8,325 nucleotides of DNA from an uncultured Nitrososphaerales archaeon. GTDB taxonomy: Archaea; Thermoproteota; Nitrososphaeria; Nitrososphaerales; JAAOZN01. Below are positions 1 to 5,820 of this stretch, one piece after another. The DNA lies in contig CALJAQ010000147.1 of NCBI GenBank assembly GCA_938029515.1, positions 1-8,325 of the forward strand. Direction: 5' to 3'. Positions within the stretch are counted from its first letter, which is position 1. Every line of letters starts with the position of its first letter. Made by a program: the position numbers and the translations under genes. Under the pieces are notes generated by a model that saw only the letters and a program-made list of their open reading frames with translations, was not told the DNA's origin and made no database searches.

Positions 1-106
1 AAGAGAGAAAACTGGTTTTGGCTAAGATGATGGCGTAGAGTGCTGAAATCAGTAGACCTATGAACACTATTAACGTGATTAGAAGTTTCACAGATCTTCT
101 CTCCAT
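1..106 (-). CDS. N-terminus of an unrecognised membrane-anchored protein (partial)
   Basis: The reading frame opens with ATG at 106 and runs off the left edge, giving 35 codons without a stop. The peptide begins with a basic stretch (MERRSVK), followed by about 22 hydrophobic residues (LLITLIVFIGLLISALYAIILA) and then KTSFLS. That layout fits an uncleaved signal anchor or a first membrane helix with the basic end in the cytoplasm. No small-residue cleavage site is obvious in the part visible. An A+T-rich TATA-like box lies about 31 bases upstream (around 131-142), which supports this ATG and implies a nearly leaderless transcript. The function cannot be told from 35 residues. The gene is transcribed away from the transposase remnant. 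Confidence 0.6.
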   Translation of the reverse strand, partial: MERRSVKLLITLIVFIGLLISALYAIILAKTSFLS

Positions 107-130
107 AAGCAGAAAAACACACTACTCGAA

Positions 131-142
131 CTAATATTTAAG
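131..142 (-). promoter_or_regulatory. TATA-like box for the left-edge membrane protein
   Basis: Read on the minus strand this is CTTAAATATTAG, an archaeal TATA-like element centred about 31 bases before the ATG at 106. Transcription would start about 25 bases downstream, within a few bases of the ATG. Inferred from composition and spacing only. Confidence 0.45.
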
Positions 143-199
143 CGGTTGTGTTGAGCGTAGGGATACCGTTAAGATAAGGTTTGAGTTCCTTGTCTAGGG

Positions 200-887
200 A
201 TTTTGCTTGATGAGCTGAACAACCTTGAGAGGATACTCTCACCTGATCAAGATGGGAGCTTATGAGCTGCCAGTCAAGGCCGTTCGTAGCAGGAATGTCT
301 TTTAACGTAATAAATTACCTTTGGAGAGGAAGGTTCTTGCTGCGATGCTGTGCTTCGTAGGCCTATCTTACAGGGAGGTGGCTGAAGTTATTGGAGGTAT
401 TTCCAATGTGTCGGTATGTAGGCCTTCACAGCCCTTATGGATTCTCTTCCGAAGCCTAAGAAGTATCGTAGGCGCGTAGCTGTGGGTGAAGCTGAACAGA
501 AGATAGATTGTAGGTTGGAGAAGGTAAGCTGAAACCATTATGGCTTTACCTACGGGCTGCTGTGGGTATGGGATAAAGGAGGTTCGAGCCTTCAGATGCA
601 GCTTCACCAGATCATCTTTGGATGTGAAGCTCGTCAAGGATGTGCTGCAATAGTGGGACAAACCTCTATTCTTGGTTGACAGTGGTCCTTGGCACCCAGA
701 CGAGTTTAAGAGCCTTGACCTAGAGTAGAGGCGTGAATCCATTAGGCGTGAAACCTTTGAGACGAGAATCGCATCAGAAGATGGTTCAAAATACCCAAGG
801 CAAGCTTAAGTGCCTACTAGGAGAGGCTCATAACTCCCCAAAACCCATGGCTAACTTCGCAAGCTCATTCACGTCAATATACAACTA
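200..887 (+). pseudogene. Decayed DDE transposase (IS6/IS240-like)
   Basis: Transposase-like peptide can be followed through shifting frames. From 258: AYELPVKAVRSRNVF, a stop at 303, then PLERKVLAAMLCF and GLSYREVAEVIGGISNVSV. A frame change near 415-421 leads to AFTALMDSLPKPKKYRRRVAVGEAEQK. After a stop at 530 come LWLYLRAAV, then SSLDVKLVKDVLQ, PLFLVDSGPWHPDEFKSLDLE, a stop, RRETF, and a C-terminal ANFASSFTSIYN ending at TAG 885-887. The order (helix-turn-helix-like N-terminus, AVDE-type motif, VDxGPW motif, RNxxERWF-like region) matches archaeal IS6/IS240-type DDE transposases. The first catalytic Asp is Gly at 485-487. The second Asp survives at 678-680. The Glu region near 765-790 is scrambled. 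It cannot encode an active enzyme. It is not part of the neighbouring genes. Confidence 0.75.
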
Positions 888-948
888 GGTGCTCGTCAAC
901 GGCTTATCGCAACATCATCATTAAAGCATAAGTAGTTGACCTTGTTGT

Positions 949-957
949 TATTTATGG
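949..957 (+). promoter_or_regulatory. TATA-like box upstream of the GalT-like gene
   Basis: TTATTTATG lies about 36 bases before the ATG at 988 and is the most TATA-like stretch in the 100 bases between the transposase remnant and the gene. A weak purine-rich GGCGGTG (973-979) sits 8 bases before the ATG and may act as a ribosome binding site on a short leader. Confidence 0.35.
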
Positions 958-987
958 TGTTAGATTGATTAAGGCGGTGCTGCTCCT

Positions 988-2004
988 ATGGTTGAGATAA
1001 GAAAAGACTATTTTACAGACCTTCTGTGTATAGTGAGTGATGAGGGTGTTGAATGGAGTAGCGGCCAAGAAGATGTAAATGGGGGTGTTTGCTTATACTG
1101 CGCGGGCAACGAGCATCTTACGCCGCCAGCTGAATTGGTTTTACTGCAGTCTCAAGGGACATTGGTTAAGGCGTATGATAGTGAAGATGAGAGGGTTAAG
1201 AACTGGTCTATTAGGGTCATCCCAAGCAAAAAACCATTTGTGAGCCTCTCCTCTAGTCAAAGGTACAGCGATGCACCCCTTTATAGCGAGCCTGCATTTG
1301 GCTACCATTATGAAGTGGTTGTGACGCCAGATCACTCTGAAACTCTATCAACTATAGGTGTTGACCAGTGGTCAAACGTTCTGAGAGTGATCCAGGATAG
1401 GATGAAGTGGCTTTATGGGAAGAAAGGCGTTACCTATGTGTCAGTTTACTCTGAGCATAAGCGGGGGCACACCAGATTTAACATGGTTACGCTTCCTAGG
1501 CTCCCTCCGATAATAGAGCAGGAAGCTACAATCTTTCAAAAGACGTATCACGAAACGGCTATATGCCCCATGTGTAATGTTGTATCAATTGAGACCGGTG
1601 GTCCAAGACAGATAATATTAAGTGAGCACTACATCGTATTTTCTCCTTGGGCGCCTTCGACGCTATACGAATTTTGGATCTTCCCTCGGAGGCATCAGAC
1701 GAGTTTTCTTAAGGTGGGGCAGAAGGAGTTAAACGATCTTGCCTTGGTTATGCGTGCTGCGTTGGGTGCGTTTGATAAAACCTTTAACTCTACACCATAC
1801 ACCTTAGTGCTGCATTCATCCTCTGAAAAGAAGGTGTCTAAGCAGCTACATTGGCACTTTGAAGTATATACTAACGTTCTTCTAGGAAACTCCTTACACG
1901 TGGGCACGGGGTTATACTTTAACCCTGTTCCGCCTGAACAGGCTGCTAGTAGGCTTGGCTCTGCTGCTAGAAGGGAGTTGGCTGCGCTTGTTGGTGTAGC
2001 CTAG
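988..2004 (+). CDS. GalT-like (HIT superfamily) nucleotidyltransferase/phosphorylase homologue with altered active site
   Basis: The 338-residue length is normal for the galactose-1-phosphate uridylyltransferase / ADP-glucose phosphorylase group. Two HIT-like halves are visible. The first has the zinc-type CLYCAGNEHLTPP (C35, C38) and HYEVVVTPDH (107-116). The second has CPMC (193-196), SEHYIVFSPWAPSTLYEFW and IFPRRHQTSF (212-240), and LHWHFEVY (287-294). These are family hallmarks. Known members transfer a nucleotidyl group through a covalent histidine in an H-P-H-x-Q motif before the first-half LPxxPP. Here the corresponding stretch reads HTRFNMVTLPRLPP (161-174), so the nucleophile position appears to be Arg163 and the Gln is Asn165. 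The family call is firm but the reaction is not. The neighbouring convergent sugar-activation genes suggest a role in sugar nucleotide metabolism. The start fits the TATA-like box and the weak GGCGGTG site. Its stop overlaps that of the opposing gene. Confidence 0.85.
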   Translation: MVEIRKDYFTDLLCIVSDEGVEWSSGQEDVNGGVCLYCAGNEHLTPPAELVLLQSQGTLVKAYDSEDERVKNWSIRVIPSKKPFVSLSSSQRYSDAPLYSEPAFGYHYEVVVTPDHSETLSTIGVDQWSNVLRVIQDRMKWLYGKKGVTYVSVYSEHKRGHTRFNMVTLPRLPPIIEQEATIFQKTYHETAICPMCNVVSIETGGPRQIILSEHYIVFSPWAPSTLYEFWIFPRRHQTSFLKVGQKELNDLALVMRAALGAFDKTFNSTPYTLVLHSSSEKKVSKQLHWHFEVYTNVLLGNSLHVGTGLYFNPVPPEQAASRLGSAARRELAALVGVA

Positions 2005-3029
2005 TTCTCCTCAACTCTCTTTTTCAGCAAAGTTATGTTTGGTGTCGGCGCTGGTGGTACACCTCTTAGTACAGCTAGATAAAGTGTTGCGTATTCTAGT
2101 AGGTAGAGTATTGACATTAAGCTGCTGAATAACTCAGTCTCTTCCGTGTAAACGGTGCGATACTTAAAGCCAGATCTTTCTACAAGCTCCATAAGTGTGT
2201 CAAATCTCTTCTTCAACCTTCGCTCTCCTAATACGAATAACGCTCTTAAATCCAAGTTGCTGGGATGCCACGCTTCGATGCTGTTGTGGCAGGCTTCTGG
2301 TAACACTTCTACTAAGGCGTGTATCTTAGCGTTTTCGTTAAGTGAATTCTTGAATCTTATAAGCACGCCTTTGAGGTGTTGCGCTCCGTAGATTATAGGG
2401 TACCCGTTGTATAGGTGTTCTGCGATCTGTTTTGCCTCATTTGTTTCTAGATCGTTTGATATGCCTGTAGTTTTCCTTACTTTTTGCATAACGGCTATAC
2501 TGCCATTGAGTTCTTCCTGTGAGACTAATTCGTATCCGATCTTATTTAATATGTTTAAAGACGAGTAGAGGATGTATGGTAGCGCGGATCTGGGTGTTAA
2601 GGCTTTCCCTAGCTTTACATGCGGTATGTTCTTCTCTGCGCAGATCTTCTCCAGTCTTCCACCTGAGGAGAGCCCGACTGTAGTGCAGTTTAGCTTTAAC
2701 GCTTCTTTAAATGCGGTTAAGGTTTCCTCAGTTTCACCGGAGTAGCTGACAGCTAAGACTAAGGTTGAGCTGTCTGCGAAAGTTGGCAAATTGTAGCCCT
2801 TTACCACATAGATTGGTGGGATGTTTGGTTTACTGAAGGCTAAATCTTGGATGATGTCACCTGCACACCCTGAGCCTCCCATACCACAGTAAACAATATT
2901 ATACACTTTCCTCTCTTTTAGGTCAACCTTAAGTTTGAGGGCTTGTTCTGCAAGCTCAGGCCAAGCTTCATAGTCTCTATATAGCCCCTCTTTATCTACA
3001 CGCTCGACATCATCCTTAGTGAGCCTCAT
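2001..3029 (-). CDS. Bifunctional phosphoglucose/phosphomannose isomerase
   Basis: A cytoplasmic SIS-domain isomerase, expected to interconvert glucose-6-phosphate or mannose-6-phosphate with fructose-6-phosphate, linking glycolysis to sugar nucleotide synthesis. The 342 residues match the archaeal PGI/PMI family in length. Visible signatures in order: YCGMGGSGCAGD (47-58) and SYSGETEETL (95-104) for sugar-phosphate binding, TPRSALPY (145-152), RFKNSLNENAK (225-235), EVLPEACHNSIEAW (241-254) with the conserved HN pair, and a C-terminal PTPNITLLKKRVEE ending in the basic segment typical of the family. The ATG at 3029 lies inside the end of the upstream gene (14-base overlap), with AGGGG at 3035-3039 as a possible ribosome binding site. 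That implies co-transcription and perhaps translational coupling. The substrate preference cannot be read from sequence. Confidence 0.92.
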   Translation of the reverse strand: MRLTKDDVERVDKEGLYRDYEAWPELAEQALKLKVDLKERKVYNIVYCGMGGSGCAGDIIQDLAFSKPNIPPIYVVKGYNLPTFADSSTLVLAVSYSGETEETLTAFKEALKLNCTTVGLSSGGRLEKICAEKNIPHVKLGKALTPRSALPYILYSSLNILNKIGYELVSQEELNGSIAVMQKVRKTTGISNDLETNEAKQIAEHLYNGYPIIYGAQHLKGVLIRFKNSLNENAKIHALVEVLPEACHNSIEAWHPSNLDLRALFVLGERRLKKRFDTLMELVERSGFKYRTVYTEETELFSSLMSILYLLEYATLYLAVLRGVPPAPTPNITLLKKRVEEN

Positions 3030-4281
3030 ATAATCCCCTATTTCGCATCTGCTTAGTGAAGAGCGTTTTTATCATCCTCTCATAGGCTTCACTCAGGTTT
3101 TTCCCTCTTCTACTCATCATTCTCCTTTGAACTTTTATCGCCTCATCTAAACTTAGAGGCTCAGCGCCTGCACTAAGACCTTTTGGGCAGAATGTGAAAG
3201 GTGGTATATCTGAGTCTATAAGCCCCCCTATGTGGCTATAAGAACCTATCTTCCTACCTGTGGTTATCTTTGTGGCTATCGAAGACTTCACCCCATCGCC
3301 TATGAAGCAGCCTACTTTCACACGCTTTGTGTTAACAGATCTCCCTCCTAAGTTGACCCTCACTTCACCGTATGTGTTTTTAAGGTCTGAGTTGTTGGTT
3401 CCGGCACCTATGTTTACCCACTCCCCTATGATTGAGTGCCCTATGTAACCTAGGTGAGCTTTGTTAGTATAGCCTAGGATGATGGAGTTGGAGACCTCTC
3501 CACCTATCTTGCAGCATTCACCTATTACACTGCCTTCGATTGTTGAGAACGATTTAATGACGGTCTGTTTCCCTATATAACTTGGGCCTGAGATTCTTGT
3601 GAATGACTGAATTTCACACTCTTCATCTAATATGATAGGCCCTCGGCTTGTATCAAATGTGATGAATTCATCTAAGAAAGCGCCTTCAACTATCTTCAAC
3701 GCTGATTTATCGCCTTTGATTTGGGTATTTGCTGGATTCGTCTTAAATACATTATTCACCCTCATTGAATCATCTATTAATACAGTTTTGATGAGTTCTA
3801 TAAGATGCCAAGGGTATCTAGCTATAAGAGTATTCGAGGCTTCAAAAGTAGGTGTACTCTTAGTTAGTAGGTTAGAGTAAGATTTACACCCCTTTATAGC
3901 ACGTATAATCTCATTCAGCTGTAGTTCACTTATTCTAGCTGCGACAAGAAGATCTTGATCCAAGATCTGGAAAAACCCATCTTTTGCAACCCTCTTCTCC
4001 AGCAAATCTCTGCGGCTAGGGTCAAATAAGCCGTTTACCAGTATAGCTGCTTCACCTACTGTATCTGGGTTTACAGATATGTTAGGGTTTCTTTCTTTAA
4101 CCACATCCTTTAGATACTCTGGTACCATTAAACTAACATCAGTTGGTTTTATGGTAGCGAGGAGCCTATCTAGTATGCTATCTACACCTAAACGCAGCTC
4201 AAACGCAGCTCTGGTGTAGGTAAGAGGCTTAAAGTTAGATGATAGAAGTGGGTCGTCGAAGACCACAATATTTAACTTCAA
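3016..4281 (-). CDS. GlmU-like sugar nucleotidyltransferase/acetyltransferase (NTP_transf_4 plus left-handed beta-helix)
   Basis: 421 residues in two parts. The N-terminal half opens with NIVVFDDPLLSSNFKPLTYT and then RAAFELRLG (4-32). This is the signature of the alternative GlmU-type nucleotidyltransferase domain, which lacks the usual GxGTRxxP loop. From about residue 215 there is a hexapeptide-repeat left-handed beta-helix: GPSYIGKQT, IGECCKIGGEVSNSIILGY, SIIGEWVNIGAGTNNSDLKN, VKVGCFIGDGVKSSIATKI. The NKAHLGYIG stretch (273-281) aligns with the segment of E. coli GlmU around its catalytic acetyltransferase histidine, so H276 may be catalytic. A basic C-terminal tail (386-414) follows. Likely role: making UDP-GlcNAc or a related NDP-sugar from a sugar-1-phosphate; the true substrate is unknown. 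The start is TTG (MKLNIVVFDD): an in-frame TAA lies 12 bases upstream, and the family begins at this point. It sits 16 bases after the preceding gene and overlaps the isomerase downstream, so it is part of an operon. Confidence 0.85.
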   Translation of the reverse strand: MKLNIVVFDDPLLSSNFKPLTYTRAAFELRLGVDSILDRLLATIKPTDVSLMVPEYLKDVVKERNPNISVNPDTVGEAAILVNGLFDPSRRDLLEKRVAKDGFFQILDQDLLVAARISELQLNEIIRAIKGCKSYSNLLTKSTPTFEASNTLIARYPWHLIELIKTVLIDDSMRVNNVFKTNPANTQIKGDKSALKIVEGAFLDEFITFDTSRGPIILDEECEIQSFTRISGPSYIGKQTVIKSFSTIEGSVIGECCKIGGEVSNSIILGYTNKAHLGYIGHSIIGEWVNIGAGTNNSDLKNTYGEVRVNLGGRSVNTKRVKVGCFIGDGVKSSIATKITTGRKIGSYSHIGGLIDSDIPPFTFCPKGLSAGAEPLSLDEAIKVQRRMMSRRGKNLSEAYERMIKTLFTKQMRNRGLYEAH

Positions 4282-4297
4282 GAAGGCATCAACTTAT

Positions 4298-5002
4298 CTA
4301 AAGGATCTTACCTAGCCGCTTAAGATACCTTCTGTATGCTGAAGCATACGACTTCTTATCTCCTATGTCGATAAAACCATCTTCTACAACATACCCATAG
4401 ACTCGCGCTCCACTTTTCAACATATTTTGGAAGGCTAGGTCCATGCTGTACACAACACCCTCAGGAATGTAGTTTAATACCTTAGGCTCCATAAAGTAGC
4501 ATCCGATGTTAATTAACCCTTTGAATTCTGGCTTCTCCCTCCAGCTCTGCACAAACCCATCAGAGTTGACCTCTATGACCCCATATTTGAGTTCAAATTT
4601 ATACGGCTTTAGCGCTATAGTCGCATCAGCATTCTTCTCCTTATGCTTATTGATTAAATATTCTAGGTTGAAGTCGAAGACTGTGTCTCCGTAGACGCAT
4701 AAGAATGCTTCGTCTATGAAGGGTGCTGCGCTCTTCAGCTGCCCGGCAGTGCCCATAGGTCTGCTTGTGCGTATGTAATTGATTTTAACACCGAATTCAG
4801 AGCCATCCCTAAAGTACTCTTCAATAGTTCTCCTCAAATACCCTACACATATACATATGTCTTTGAAGCCGAATTTCTTAAGCCACTCCAACACATACTC
4901 CAAGACTGGTCTCTCACCTAAGGGTAGCATCGGCTTAGGTAAGAAGAGCGTGTATGGTCTAAGCCTAGTTCCAAGCCCGGCGGCAAGTATAACAGCCTTC
5001 AA
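4298..5002 (-). CDS. Sugar-1-phosphate nucleotidylyltransferase (glucose/mannose-1-phosphate type)
   Basis: A cytoplasmic Rossmann-like enzyme that joins a sugar-1-phosphate to an NTP, giving an NDP-sugar and pyrophosphate. With TTG at 5002 as start it has 234 residues: MKAVILAAGLGTRLRPYT at the N-terminus (nucleotide-binding loop), PKPMLPL (22-28), PMGTAGQLK (82-90), the metal-binding YGD (D106), WREKPEF (154-160) and FIDIGDKKSY near the C-terminus. This is a complete catalytic domain without the beta-helix extension of longer relatives. An upstream in-frame TTG at 5020 would add LCGHL-type residues unlike the family. The nearby TATA-like boxes (5021-5028, 5039-5046) would start transcripts at or after 5020, so 5002 (or 5005) is favoured. 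The base and sugar preference (dTTP-glucose, GTP-mannose, UTP) is unresolved. It is followed closely by the GlmU-like gene, and having both in tandem suggests two different NDP-sugars. Confidence 0.88.
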   Translation of the reverse strand: MKAVILAAGLGTRLRPYTLFLPKPMLPLGERPVLEYVLEWLKKFGFKDICICVGYLRRTIEEYFRDGSEFGVKINYIRTSRPMGTAGQLKSAAPFIDEAFLCVYGDTVFDFNLEYLINKHKEKNADATIALKPYKFELKYGVIEVNSDGFVQSWREKPEFKGLINIGCYFMEPKVLNYIPEGVVYSMDLAFQNMLKSGARVYGYVVEDGFIDIGDKKSYASAYRRYLKRLGKIL

Positions 5003-5020
5003 CAAATGACCACACAGCAA

Positions 5021-5046
5021 CTAAATAGGCTACTGTTAGTTAAAGT
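5021..5046 (-). promoter_or_regulatory. Candidate TATA-like boxes before the nucleotidylyltransferase
   Basis: On the minus strand, CTTTAACT (5046-5039) and CTATTTAG (5028-5021) lie in the 57-base gap between the barrel-protein gene and the favoured TTG at 5002. Either would give a leaderless or very short leader transcript. They could provide an internal promoter for the three sugar genes, separate from ctaB. No ribosome binding site is visible. Confidence 0.3.
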
Positions 5047-5059
5047 TTACAGCGCCACT

Positions 5060-5752
5060 TTACACAACACCCTCAAAGACCTTAGATCGGTAATCTGCCA
5101 GAACTAATTTTATGCTCGTGGTAGAAGAGCCTAGAGATAGAGAGTTAAGTATTACACCCCTACAACCTGTCTGCAGTAAAATAGGTAGGAACTGGGGTTC
5201 AACGATCTTCTGAACCAAATTTAACACCGGCTTCTCTGAAAGGTCTACAAGAAGCCTCAGCGTTCCAAGATCGAGTGCGCTCATATTCTGGGCTACCGCT
5301 TGAGAAGGTGTTGTAGCTGCGACAAGCGCATCTATATTAGGATCTTTAGAGAGCGCCTTAACCTGCTCGATAACATACCCAGCACCTATAGCGGCCAACT
5401 TAGCAACCCTCTTATCGGCCAAAGCGAGTAGAGGCATCTGATGCGCAAACATGATGAGAAAGTCTATGCCAGCCTCCACAACCCTCTCCCACTCCGCCGT
5501 TTCAATGTGTACAGCGTCACCTAAATATAGGCCAACGGGTATGCTTACGGTTGAAGCTACGCTACGAATACCCTCTTCTTCTAACTCAAAGCCCCCGAAT
5601 CTGTTAGCTCCGAAATCTGACGCGCCTGCGCTCACAATTAGAGCATCTGCGCCTCCTTCTTCAGCAGCTGCGGCTAGATCTACTCTATTTGCTAATAGTG
5701 CAGCTAGGAAGACGAAGCTCTTTTCCGAAAGTGTTGCTGTGATTTTAGGCAA
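5060..5752 (-). CDS. Unrecognised beta/alpha-barrel protein, possibly phosphate-binding
   Basis: 230 residues, soluble, rich in Ala, Leu and Val. I do not recognise a named family. The alternation of short hydrophobic strands and helices looks like a TIM barrel: GADALIVSAGA (34-44), IPVGLYLGDAVH (71-82), GIDFLIMFAHQMP (95-107), IDALVAATTPS (140-150), LRLLVDLSEKPVLNLVQKI (165-183) and GCRGVILNSLSLGSS (196-210). The last, a glycine-containing strand end near the C-terminus, resembles the phosphate-gripping motif of ribulose-phosphate-binding barrels. An acidic loop FELEEEG (55-61) follows the second strand. An in-frame TAA two codons upstream makes TTG 5752 the first possible start, and GAGGT at 5765-5761 lies 8 bases before it as a good ribosome binding site. 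It follows ctaB by 68 bases. It could be a phosphosugar or cofactor enzyme, or a scaffold; no function is claimed. Confidence 0.8.
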   Translation of the reverse strand: MPKITATLSEKSFVFLAALLANRVDLAAAAEEGGADALIVSAGASDFGANRFGGFELEEEGIRSVASTVSIPVGLYLGDAVHIETAEWERVVEAGIDFLIMFAHQMPLLALADKRVAKLAAIGAGYVIEQVKALSKDPNIDALVAATTPSQAVAQNMSALDLGTLRLLVDLSEKPVLNLVQKIVEPQFLPILLQTGCRGVILNSLSLGSSTTSIKLVLADYRSKVFEGVV

Positions 5753-5760
5753 GTGTTAAG

Positions 5761-5765
5761 ACCTC
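5761..5765 (-). promoter_or_regulatory. Ribosome binding site deciding the TTG start at 5752
   Basis: GAGGT on the minus strand, 8 bases before TTG 5752. It matches the archaeal anti-Shine-Dalgarno core and confirms the TTG, because a stop codon lies just upstream in frame. It is the clearest ribosome binding site in the minus-strand run. Confidence 0.6.
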
Positions 5766-5780
5766 GAGCCACACCCCTTC

Positions 5781-5811
5781 TTTAATATTTGAGCGTCTTG
5801 ATTTAAATTAT
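5781..5811 (-). promoter_or_regulatory. Two candidate TATA-like boxes between ctaB and the barrel gene
   Basis: The 68-base gap is unusually A+T-rich. Minus-strand AAATATTAAA (5790-5781) and TAATTTAAAT (5810-5801) both resemble archaeal TATA boxes. The upstream one would start transcription near 5779 and leave GAGGT inside a leader of about 27 bases. The downstream one would start at about 5760 and exclude it. The first is therefore the better candidate. Confidence 0.4.
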
Positions 5812-5820
5812 TCGTTAATT

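Noticed and set aside
368..742. 124-codon minus-strand open frame
   Set aside because: It lies antisense to the transposase remnant, has a low-complexity Ser/Leu-rich translation with no recognisable motif, and the plus strand explains the sequence.
5003..5020. Upstream TTG (5020) as start of the nucleotidylyltransferase
   Set aside because: It adds six residues (MLCGHL) before the family-standard KAVILAAG start, and both TATA-like boxes predict transcripts beginning at or after it. Not fully excluded.
5451..5759. 102-codon plus-strand open frame
   Set aside because: Antisense to the barrel-protein gene. Its Ser/Ala/Pro-rich composition is typical of a shadow frame, and it has no promoter or ribosome binding site.
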